NCBI GenBank assembly: GCA_023701165.1
Contig: JAMPXL010000053.1
Span: forward strand, 1-6,644
DNA length: 6,644 bases
Source: Geothrix sp.
GTDB lineage: Bacteria > Acidobacteriota > Holophagae > Holophagales > Holophagaceae
Direction of reading: 5' to 3'
Positions 1-6,644 of this stretch are shown piece after piece. The notes below the pieces were generated by a model that worked only from the letters and a program-made list of their open reading frames with translations, was not told where the DNA came from and searched no databases. The position numbers and the translations under genes were made by a program. Position 1 is the stretch's first letter. Each line of letters starts with the position of its first letter.

Positions 1-1
1 C

Positions 2-595
2 GGCCTGGACCAGACCCTCACCACGGGCGTGGTGTCGGCCCTGGGCCGGGAGATCCAGAGCGTCACCCGCCGCCGCATCGCCGGCGTCATCCAGACCGAC
101 GCGGCCATCAACCCCGGCAACAGCGGCGGGCCGCTGCTGGACAGCGCGGGCCGCCTCGTCGGCGTGAACACGGCCATCCAGAGCCCCAGTGGCGCCAGCG
201 CCGGCATCGGCTTCGCCGTCCCCGTGGATACCGTGAACCGCGTGGTGCCCCAGCTCATCGCCCGGGGACGTCTGGAGCGCCCGGATCTGGGCTTCGAGCC
301 CGTGGCGCCGCGCCTGGTCGAGCGGGCCTTCGGCCCCCAGAAGGGCGTGATGGTGGGCAGGGTGTTCCGGGGCGGCCCCGCAGCCCGGGCGGGCCTCCAG
401 GGCGTCCGCGTCGAAGGGCGCCGGGTGTTTGCCGGCGACCTCATCCAGGCGGTGAATGGCCAGGCCATCGAGGACTGGGACAGCCTGCTGGACGCCGTGG
501 AGGCGCTGCCTCTGGGCGGCAGCGCGGAACTCGGCCTCCAGCGGGAGGGCCGCCGGATGCGTGTGGCGATCAGGCTGGAGGCGGCCCGGGAGTAG
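2..595 (+). CDS. HtrA/DegP-type serine protease with PDZ domain (3' part, 5' end outside window)
   Basis: This is the C-terminal 197 residues of a trypsin-like (S1C) periplasmic protease of the HtrA/Deg family, which degrades or refolds damaged envelope proteins. The frame is open from base 2 and ends at TAG 593-595. It begins in the conserved stretch GLDQTLTTGVVSALGR, then TDAAINPGNSGGPLLD, where the GNSGGP box (116-133) holds the nucleophilic serine (codon 122-124). GIGFAVPVD closes the protease domain. A single PDZ domain follows (about 280-590): the LGF segment at about 287-295 is the likely carboxylate-binding loop, and GVMV...GGPAARAGL...GDLIQAVNGQAI are typical PDZ strands. The PDZ has a short insertion (VRVEGRRVF). 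The catalytic His and Asp and any signal peptide lie upstream of the window, so the exact subtype (DegP, DegQ or DegS-like) cannot be set. The 3' end overlaps the convergent gene by 26 bp. Confidence 0.93.
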   Translation, partial: GLDQTLTTGVVSALGREIQSVTRRRIAGVIQTDAAINPGNSGGPLLDSAGRLVGVNTAIQSPSGASAGIGFAVPVDTVNRVVPQLIARGRLERPDLGFEPVAPRLVERAFGPQKGVMVGRVFRGGPAARAGLQGVRVEGRRVFAGDLIQAVNGQAIEDWDSLLDAVEALPLGGSAELGLQREGRRMRVAIRLEAARE

Positions 596-1034
596 CCTCC
601 AGGGCCCCGGTTTCCAGCGCCTCGGCGATGCGCCGGGTCTGCATCACCGAGCTGCGGATGAGGGCCAGGGTCTCCTCCGGATCCCGGTCCTCCACGGCGC
701 CGGGGCGGGCTTTCCAGTCCAGTTCGAAGGCCAGCTCCGCACTGCCGTCGGGCGAGACCAAGAGCCGGTTCAGCACGGTTCCATCGTAGACCGGGTGGTC
801 CAGCAGGGTGAACGTGATGGTGCGCGCCCCGGGGTCGGCGGTGACGCGCTCCCGGAAGGCGACGCCGCCCGGCAGCACCAGCTGGCGGACCACGCTCTCG
901 CCCTCCCGCTCGAGGACCTCCACATCCAGGGCATCCTCGATGTAGCGCTGGGGGTGCTCCATCTTGTCCAGGAGCACGGCCCACACCGTTTCCGGTGAGG
1001 CCTCGACGCGGCTGCTGACCCAGTGCATGGGCAT
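570..1034 (-). CDS. SRPBCC-fold protein, DUF1857/AtaL-like
   Basis: A 154-residue protein resembling the START/Bet v1 (SRPBCC) fold, specifically the DUF1857/AtaL-like branch. These are small one-domain proteins with a deep hydrophobic cavity; most have no assigned ligand. Visible signs are the N-terminal strand and helix V-x-A-S-PETVWAVLLDKMEHPQRYI, the strands VEVLEREGESVVRQLVLPGGVAFRERVTA, the motif HPVYDGTVLNRL, the strand SAELAFELDWKA, and a long C-terminal helix (about residues 122-146). No signal peptide or membrane segment is visible, so it is probably cytoplasmic. The start at 1034 has AGGA (plus-strand tcct, 1042-1045) 7 nt upstream; a second Met at codon 3 is possible. It lies 56 bp downstream of the mqnD-like gene on the same strand and may share its transcript. 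Family placement is by pattern only, and no substrate is inferred. Confidence 0.8.
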   Translation of the reverse strand: MPMHWVSSRVEASPETVWAVLLDKMEHPQRYIEDALDVEVLEREGESVVRQLVLPGGVAFRERVTADPGARTITFTLLDHPVYDGTVLNRLLVSPDGSAELAFELDWKARPGAVEDRDPEETLALIRSSVMQTRRIAEALETGALEATPGPPPA

Positions 1035-1042
1035 GGGAGATT

Positions 1043-1059
1043 CCTATGGGACCCACAGG
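1043..1059. promoter_or_regulatory. 17-bp interrupted palindrome at the ribosome-binding site of the SRPBCC gene
   Basis: CCTATGGGACCCACAGG reads as its own reverse complement around base 1051 except for the pair 1046/1056. It sits in the 56-bp gap and its start-codon-proximal arm includes most of the AGGA Shine-Dalgarno of the SRPBCC gene. In the minus-strand RNA it could fold as a 7-bp interrupted stem with a 3-nt loop that partly masks that site. It could equally be a protein operator or chance. No experiment or homologue supports either role. Confidence 0.25.
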
Positions 1060-1090
1060 CTACGGCCTGGGGGGCCTTCGCGCCAGGACC

Positions 1091-1900
1091 CTAGCCCTGG
1101 ATCCAGACGGGCTCCAGGCCCAGCAGCTTCGCCACGGCCTGACGGCCCCTCGGCCCCGGATCCACGGTGAAGTCATTCACCCAGGCGTTCACGTAGCGGC
1201 CGATCATCTCCCGGTCCATGCCGCGGCCGAAGGACTGGCTGTAGTCCACGCTCTCCCAGTGGCGGGCGCGGGCCATCTCCACGCTCTTCCGCATCAGGAT
1301 GGCGAAGCGCTGCTTCACATCGGCGGGCAGGTCGTGGCGGATGGCGTTGCCGCCCATGGGCAGGGGCAGGTCGTAGGCGTGCTTCCACCAGGCACCCAGA
1401 TCCACCACCAGACGCAACCCCGCATCACGGTACATGAGCTGGCTTTCGTGGATGAGCAGGCCGGCCTGGAAGCGGCCCTCCGCCACGGCGGGAAGGATCT
1501 GGTCGAAGGGCAGCAGGTCGACGGTGGGCTCGAAGCCGTGCTCCGCGCACCACTTCCGCATGGACAGGTAGGCGCTGGTGCGGCGCCCCGGGATGGCGAT
1601 GGTGAGGCCCTTCAAGGCCGCCGCGTCCATGGGCGTGCGGCTCACCACCAGCGGGCCCGTGCCCTCCTGGATGCTGGAGCCCGCGGTCAGCAGGTCGTAG
1701 CGGTCCTTCAGCTCGGGGTAGGCGCCGAAGCTGATGGCGGTGACGTCGTACCGGCCTTCCGTGGCTTCGGCATTGAGCTGCTCGATGTCCTTGCGGACGA
1801 ACGCGATATCGAAGCCCTCGGGATCCAGCCACCCCAGGGCCAGCGGGGCCATCATGTAGGCGTCGTCGGAATCCGGGCTGTGGGCGATGGTGAACGTCAT
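1091..1900 (-). CDS. mqnD: MqnD-like 1,4-dihydroxy-6-naphthoate synthase (futalosine menaquinone pathway)
   Basis: A 269-residue protein of the MqnA/MqnD family, which has a periplasmic-binding-protein fold but is cytoplasmic. MqnD converts cyclic de-hypoxanthinylfutalosine to 1,4-dihydroxy-6-naphthoate in the alternative menaquinone route. Family marks in order: HSPDSDDAYMM (7-17), DIEQLNAEATEGRYDVTAIS (38-57), GTGPLVVSR (80-88), IPGRRTSAYL (103-112), GLLIHES with His151 (147-153), LVVDLGAWWKH...LPLPMGG (164-184), and YVNAW...D followed by RQAVAKLL. His151 aligns with the histidine proposed as catalytic base in the Thermus enzyme. The length fits the family. The start at 1900 is chosen because GGAGGT (plus-strand acctcc, 1906-1911) lies 5 nt before it and the family begins there; the frame is open further upstream but without homology. 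The N-terminal motif differs from the SPCPNDT form of Thermus, so a divergent substrate is possible. It follows the TPR gene by 29 bp. Confidence 0.8.
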   Translation of the reverse strand: MTFTIAHSPDSDDAYMMAPLALGWLDPEGFDIAFVRKDIEQLNAEATEGRYDVTAISFGAYPELKDRYDLLTAGSSIQEGTGPLVVSRTPMDAAALKGLTIAIPGRRTSAYLSMRKWCAEHGFEPTVDLLPFDQILPAVAEGRFQAGLLIHESQLMYRDAGLRLVVDLGAWWKHAYDLPLPMGGNAIRHDLPADVKQRFAILMRKSVEMARARHWESVDYSQSFGRGMDREMIGRYVNAWVNDFTVDPGPRGRQAVAKLLGLEPVWIQG

Positions 1901-1929
1901 GGCGGACCTCCCATCCAGTTCACCACACT

Positions 1930-2451
1930 TCAGCCGATCGTCTCCGGGTTCCGGACCGCCAGCTTGCCCTTCACCCGCTCCACGGCCTTGGCGGCCGGGG
2001 CGTAGCGGGGATTCTCCTCCAGGGCCTTCCGGAAGTGCTCCAGGGCCTTGTCCAGCTGGCCCTTGGCCTCGAAGACACGGCCCAGGTTGAAGTGGGGGAA
2101 GCAGTAGCTTTCGTAGCGCTTGGCCTTGAGGGCCATGCGCAGCCAGGGGATGGCCTCGTCGGGCTCGCCCTGCTCCACGTAGTAGGCCCCGATGTCGTTG
2201 TAGGGGTTGCCGAATTCGGGATCCAGATCGATGGCCCGGTGGCAGTCCTCGATGGCCGAGGCGTAGTCCTTCTCGAAGGAGCGCGCCCAGCCGCGGAACG
2301 TATAGGCCTCTGCCGTGGGGCAGATCTCGATGGACTTGGTGTAGAGGGCGATGGCCTTCTCCACCTCGTTCTTCATGTGGAGCTGGTAGGCCTTGCCCAC
2401 CCACTCCATGGCCTCCTGCCGCTTGTCCTGGCGTTCCTGCTCGTCACTCAT
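1930..2451 (-). CDS. small tetratricopeptide-repeat protein
   Basis: A 173-residue, all-helical protein made of about four TPR units: roughly residues 13-46 (ending AIALYTKSIEICP), 47-79 (AIEDCHRAIDLDP), 80-113 (GEPDEAIPWLRMALKAK) and 115-148 (GQLDKALEHFRKALEENP), then a basic C-terminal helix. The second unit shows the W/G/A/P spacing of TPRs most clearly. TPR proteins are protein-binding scaffolds; no partner can be named. There is no signal peptide or membrane segment. The start at 2451 is chosen because the TPR-like sequence begins just after it and GAGG (complement of cctc, 2458-2461) lies a few bases upstream. The frame stays open far upstream, but that extension is the antisense of the divergent gene. 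It heads the minus-strand cluster with the mqnD-like gene 29 bp downstream, so co-transcription is likely. Confidence 0.85.
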   Translation of the reverse strand: MSDEQERQDKRQEAMEWVGKAYQLHMKNEVEKAIALYTKSIEICPTAEAYTFRGWARSFEKDYASAIEDCHRAIDLDPEFGNPYNDIGAYYVEQGEPDEAIPWLRMALKAKRYESYCFPHFNLGRVFEAKGQLDKALEHFRKALEENPRYAPAAKAVERVKGKLAVRNPETIG

Positions 2452-2514
2452 GGGCCGCCCTCGCGGCCAACAGGATAAAACCTTCAGCCCCCCGGGGCCA
2501 GCTATCCTGGAGCC
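2452..2514. promoter_or_regulatory. 63-bp divergent promoter region with symmetric TATCCT elements
   Basis: This gap must serve both the minus-strand TPR gene and the plus-strand 617-residue gene. A perfect 7-bp inverted repeat, caggata (2471-2477) and tatcctg (2503-2509), puts TATCCT on each strand pointing outward. TATCCT matches TATAAT at four of six positions and has the T-A-n-n-n-T pattern of -10 boxes. On the minus strand it would give a leader of about 14 nt that includes a Shine-Dalgarno. On the plus strand it ends 6 bp before ATG 2515, so transcription could start at or near the start codon. No good -35 is visible for either direction. The centre holds GCCCC-CC-GGGGC. The promoter assignment is inference. 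Confidence 0.35.
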
Positions 2515-4368
2515 ATGGCCAACGATCTGCCCGGCTCCTATTGCCAGAACTGCCTCGCCTGGAACCCCGGTGACCGGGAGACCTGCGTGAAGTGCGGTAC
2601 CCGCCTGCTCATCCTGGCCGGAGACCAGACCTGGGAGGACGAGCCGGACGAACCCGAGGGCGGCGAGGACCTGGAGGAGCACCTCCTGGAGCGCATCACC
2701 GGCCTGGAGGAGACCCTCCGCCGGGTGGAGACCTACCTGGAGACCGTCTCCGACCAGCTCGGCAAGCTGGAGCGCAGCGAGGTGATGCTGCGCAACGGCC
2801 TCATGGCCCTGGTGCAGGAGATGGAGCAGAAGCGCCAGCTGGACGCCCACGCCTTCTCCCAGCGCTGGGAGCAGCTGGTGGAGGAGAACCTGCACCTCAT
2901 CAGCGCCCGGGAGCTGTTCACCCGCTACCGCGCCCGCATCCTGCCCATCGCCCGCCCCAAGTCCATGTCCCAGCTCAAGCGGGCCCTGCTGGAGACCACG
3001 GCCCTGCTGGAGTCCGCCGACCTGCCGGGCGCCGCCCAGCGCCTGGGCCAGGCCCTGCCCCTGGATCCTAAGAACTACGAGCTCATCTTCACCGCCGCCT
3101 CCCTGCATGAAGCCGCCCAGAACTTCGAAGAGGCCGAAGGCCTGGCCCGCAAGGCCGTGGGCCTGAGCCCCCGCCATTTCGAGGGCTGGATGCTGCTGGC
3201 GCGGCTGCTCCAGGAACTGCCGGACCAGGTGGACCAGACCATCGAGGCCCTGCACCAGGCTTCGGAACTGCGCCCCGACGATCCCGAGCCCCGCATGATG
3301 CTGGCGGAACTGCTGCTGGAGGAAGAGGACCTGCAGGGCGCCCTGGAGGCGGCCCAGGAGGCCGTGGCCCGCCGGAAGGACGGGGAGACCCTGCTGCTGC
3401 TGGGCCAGGTCTACCTGGCCCGGGGCGAAAGCGCCCTGGCGGTGCCGGCCCTCAAGGAGGCCAGCGCCTACCTGCCCGGCGACCTCCACGTGCGGGAGGC
3501 CCTGGCCGAGGCCTACCTGCTGCAGGGCGAACGCCCCAAGGCCTTCGCCATCCTCCAGGAACTGCTCATGCAGAACCCCGGCGATCCCCAGCTCCTCCTC
3601 ATGGTGGACGCCGAAACCCACCCCCAGCTGCGGGAGGCCCGGGATGGCAAGGCCGGCACCCAGACCCTGCTGGACGAGGTGGAGGCCCTCCTCGACGAGA
3701 ACCAGCTGGAACCCGCCGCCCTCCTCCTCAAGCGCGCCCGGCGCAAGGGGAAGAGCCAGCGTTCGGACTGGCTGGACCTGCGCCTGGCCTTCCTCCAGAA
3801 CCCCGAAAAGACCCTCAAGCCCGCCCTGGATTTCGCCTGCTCAGACCGGCACCCGCGCCTCTGCTTCCTGGCCCTGCGCCTGGCCCTCGAGCACCTCATG
3901 GAGCAGAAGCGCGAGGACGAGATCGCCCGGATCCTGGACGCCTTCCTCACCCGCCACCCCAAGAGCACCGGCGCCTGGGAGGCCGCCCTCATGCGCCAGG
4001 CCTACCGCCTCATGAACGGCCAGGCCACGGAGCAGGACCTCGTCGAAGTCCGCCGCCTCCACACCCACCCCCTGCCGGGCCTTGAGCCCCGGGCGCGCAC
4101 CCTCCTGGGCCAGTACCTCCTGGCCCTCAAGCGCCACCAGGACGTGCTGGACCTGCTGGACCCCCTCCTGGAAAAAGAGCCCACCCTCATCCACCACTTC
4201 CAATTGGGCGCGGCCCTGGCGGGCCTGGGCGAGCGGGAGGAGGCCCGGGCCCTGCTGCGGGCCGGGCTGGACGCCGACCCCGGCGATCTCAACGATTCCC
4301 AGGCCAAGGGCGTGAAAAACCAGATCCGGGGCCTGCTCAAGGAACTGGACGCGTTCACGGAAGCGTGA
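2515..4368 (+). CDS. zinc-ribbon, coiled-coil and TPR-solenoid protein of unknown function
   Basis: A 617-residue protein I cannot assign to a named family. It starts with a four-cysteine zinc ribbon (C10-x2-C13-x10-C24-x2-C27). An acidic linker follows (about 38-57, EDEPDEPEGGEDLEE), then a charged heptad-like region (about 58-130) likely to form a coiled coil. From about 160 to 365 there are TPR-type repeats with recognisable P-x-x-x/A/G positions (for example ARKAVGLSPRHFEGWMLLAR). After a break near 366-382, more helical repeats run to the C-terminus (for example REEARALLRAGLDADPGD). There is no signal peptide or membrane segment, so it is probably cytoplasmic. A scaffold or assembly role is inference from architecture. 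The start is set by the zinc ribbon, since any later start would remove it. The upstream GGAG (2509-2512) is only 2 nt from ATG, unusually close. It is divergent from the small TPR gene and ends 70 bp before sufB. Confidence 0.9.
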   Translation: MANDLPGSYCQNCLAWNPGDRETCVKCGTRLLILAGDQTWEDEPDEPEGGEDLEEHLLERITGLEETLRRVETYLETVSDQLGKLERSEVMLRNGLMALVQEMEQKRQLDAHAFSQRWEQLVEENLHLISARELFTRYRARILPIARPKSMSQLKRALLETTALLESADLPGAAQRLGQALPLDPKNYELIFTAASLHEAAQNFEEAEGLARKAVGLSPRHFEGWMLLARLLQELPDQVDQTIEALHQASELRPDDPEPRMMLAELLLEEEDLQGALEAAQEAVARRKDGETLLLLGQVYLARGESALAVPALKEASAYLPGDLHVREALAEAYLLQGERPKAFAILQELLMQNPGDPQLLLMVDAETHPQLREARDGKAGTQTLLDEVEALLDENQLEPAALLLKRARRKGKSQRSDWLDLRLAFLQNPEKTLKPALDFACSDRHPRLCFLALRLALEHLMEQKREDEIARILDAFLTRHPKSTGAWEAALMRQAYRLMNGQATEQDLVEVRRLHTHPLPGLEPRARTLLGQYLLALKRHQDVLDLLDPLLEKEPTLIHHFQLGAALAGLGEREEARALLRAGLDADPGDLNDSQAKGVKNQIRGLLKELDAFTEA

Positions 4369-4385
4369 CCAGGGCCACAGCTTAT

Positions 4386-4410
4386 TAAGTTGACAATTTT
4401 AGTCGAGATT
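4386..4410 (+). promoter_or_regulatory. IscR-type (Rrf2-family) operator-like site overlapping the suf -35
   Basis: The core is GAC-N7-GTC (4392-4394 and 4402-4404) with an A/T-rich centre AATTTTA and flanks AAGTT and GAGATT. Compared with the type 1 IscR consensus as I remember it (25 bp, same GAC-N7-GTC core with A/T centre), about 20 positions agree once degenerate positions are allowed. IscR, SufR and related Rrf2 regulators bind such sites and control isc/suf operons by iron-sulfur status. It covers the TTGACA -35 (4390-4395), the position expected for repression. No Rrf2 gene lies in the window, so the regulator would be encoded elsewhere. The match is seen in sequence; binding is inferred. 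Confidence 0.6.
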
Positions 4411-4417
4411 CCAGAAT
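4390..4417 (+). promoter_or_regulatory. suf operon sigma70-type promoter
   Basis: A perfect TTGACA -35 (4390-4395) is followed after 16 bp by CAGAAT (4412-4417), which matches TATAAT at four positions. This lies in the most AT-rich stretch of the window, directly upstream of sufB. Transcription would start near 4424, giving a leader of about 15 nt that carries the GGGAG ribosome-binding site. The -10 is weak, consistent with a regulated promoter. Confidence 0.6.
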
Positions 4418-4422
4418 GGAAT
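4408..4422. promoter_or_regulatory. perfect 6-bp dyad over the suf -10
   Basis: ATTCCA-GAA-TGGAAT is a perfect inverted repeat with a 3-bp spacer. It lies over the proposed -10 hexamer, just downstream of the Rrf2-like site. Its position suits a second operator. I do not recognise the motif as that of a known regulator. Confidence 0.35.
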
Positions 4423-4427
4423 GTCTC

Positions 4428-4432
4428 GGGAG
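4428..4432 (+). promoter_or_regulatory. ribosome-binding site that fixes the sufB start
   Basis: GGGAG lies 6 nt before ATG 4439. An in-frame ATG at 4421 lies upstream of this site, has no Shine-Dalgarno and falls at or before the expected transcription start, so 4439 is preferred. Confidence 0.7.
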
Positions 4433-4438
4433 TGGTGT

Positions 4439-5878
<1,440 letters not shown>

Positions 5879-5901
5879 AAAATCTCACCACCAAGACACC
5901 A

Positions 5902-5943
5902 GATATCTGTTTGTCTCGCGCATCCGCAGGGCGGATGACGAGA
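5902..5943. repeat. 42-bp hairpin segment interrupting the palindrome's left arm
   Basis: Starting GATATC, it contains CATCCGC (5921-5927), loop AGG, GCGGATG (5931-5937): a perfect 7-bp stem. After a small internal loop (CG opposite A) the stem is extended by TCTCG (5914-5918) and CGAGA (5939-5943). Removing this segment restores a continuous left arm in the 8-bp register, which suggests an insertion. The right boundary is ambiguous by one A, and no target-site duplication is obvious. Confidence 0.7.
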
Positions 5944-5978
5944 AGGCACCAAGAAAAGCCTTCTTTGTCTTTTGCACT

Positions 5979-6002
5979 TCTTGGTGTCTTGGTGCCTTGG
6001 TG
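5979..6002. repeat. three tandem 8-bp YCTTGGTG units
   Basis: TCTTGGTG (5979-5986), TCTTGGTG (5987-5994) and CCTTGGTG (5995-6002) follow without a gap and make up most of the right arm. The left arm carries the complementary units CACCAAGA (5889-5896), CACCA...AGG (interrupted) and CACCAAGA (5947-5954). Confidence 0.85.
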
Positions 6003-6029
6003 GTGATCAGTTCATGTCCTGGAGTTTCG

Positions 6030-6644
<615 letters not shown>

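Larger units (their letters stand above)
5885..6006. repeat. interrupted palindromic repeat element between sufB and sufC
   Basis: The right arm (5978-6006) is 29 bp. The left arm is in two pieces, 5885-5901 (TCACCACCAAGACACCA) and 5944-5955 (AGGCACCAAGAA). Joined, these form the reverse complement of the right arm with only two mismatches, both C/T differences that G-U pairing would tolerate in one strand's RNA. The pieces are separated by a 42-bp hairpin segment, and the final loop (5956-5977) is pyrimidine-rich. Both arms are built of 8-bp units, CACCAAGA/G. I recall similar CTTGGTGTCTTGGTGGTGA-like palindromes between genes in several environmental bacteria but cannot verify this here. 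No U-run follows, so it is not a classic terminator. It fills nearly all of the otherwise non-coding gap 5879-6029. Confidence 0.85.

Noticed and set aside
1046..2005. 319-codon plus-strand open frame opposite the mqnD-like gene
   Set aside because: It is an antisense shadow with repetitive H/G/Q composition and no motif.
1091..2404. Longer N-terminal version of the MqnD-like protein starting at 2404
   Set aside because: The extra region is the out-of-frame shadow of the TPR gene; the strong GGAGGT before 1900 and family length fix the start there.
1930..3621. 563-codon open frame on the minus strand running through the divergent plus-strand gene
   Set aside because: Only 1930-2451 shows TPR homology. 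The upstream part is the low-complexity antisense (rich in G, L, Q, H) of the clearly real 617-residue gene, as expected at high GC.
5921..5986. Rho-independent terminator between sufB and sufC
   Set aside because: Stems exist but none is followed by a T-run on the plus strand, and sufC directly follows in the expected operon order.
5885..6006. CRISPR-like repeats
   Set aside because: The 8-bp units are contiguous and form inverted arms; there are no direct repeats of 23-40 bp separated by regular spacers.

Overview
The window is very GC-rich, tightly packed bacterial chromosome with seven genes, two of them cut by the window edges. The codon usage, a futalosine-pathway (MqnD-type) enzyme and a SUF iron-sulfur system fit an anaerobic or facultative high-GC bacterium. 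An Acidobacteriota lineage such as Holophagae/Geothrix would fit, but this is a weak inference from protein style and no marker gene is present.

Left part (2-1900). The 3' end of an HtrA/DegP-type serine protease gene (catalytic-serine motif plus one PDZ domain) runs on the plus strand. It converges on, and overlaps by 26 bp, an SRPBCC/DUF1857-like ligand-binding protein on the minus strand. That gene is the last of a minus-strand run of three: a small TPR protein (1930-2451), an MqnD-like 1,4-dihydroxy-6-naphthoate synthase (1091-1900) and the SRPBCC protein (570-1034). The gaps are 29 and 56 bp, so they may be one transcript.

Middle (2452-4368). A 63-bp divergent intergenic region separates the small TPR gene from a plus-strand gene for a 617-residue protein of unknown role. 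That protein is built as zinc ribbon, acidic linker, coiled coil and long TPR solenoid. The intergenic region carries a 7-bp inverted repeat placing the same TATCCT -10-like hexamer on both strands.

Right part (4369-6644). A suf (iron-sulfur cluster assembly) operon begins: sufB is complete and sufC is cut by the window end after its H-loop histidine. The sufB promoter region is the only AT-rich stretch in the window. It has a TTGACA -35 inside a site closely resembling an IscR-type (Rrf2-family) operator, followed by a second perfect dyad over the -10. This suggests iron-sulfur-status or redox control.

The most unusual structure is the 151-bp gap between sufB and sufC. It holds a 29-bp-arm palindrome made of 8-bp CACCAAGR/YCTTGGTG units. 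Its left arm is split by a 42-bp segment that is itself a hairpin, so one repeat element appears nested in another inside an operon.
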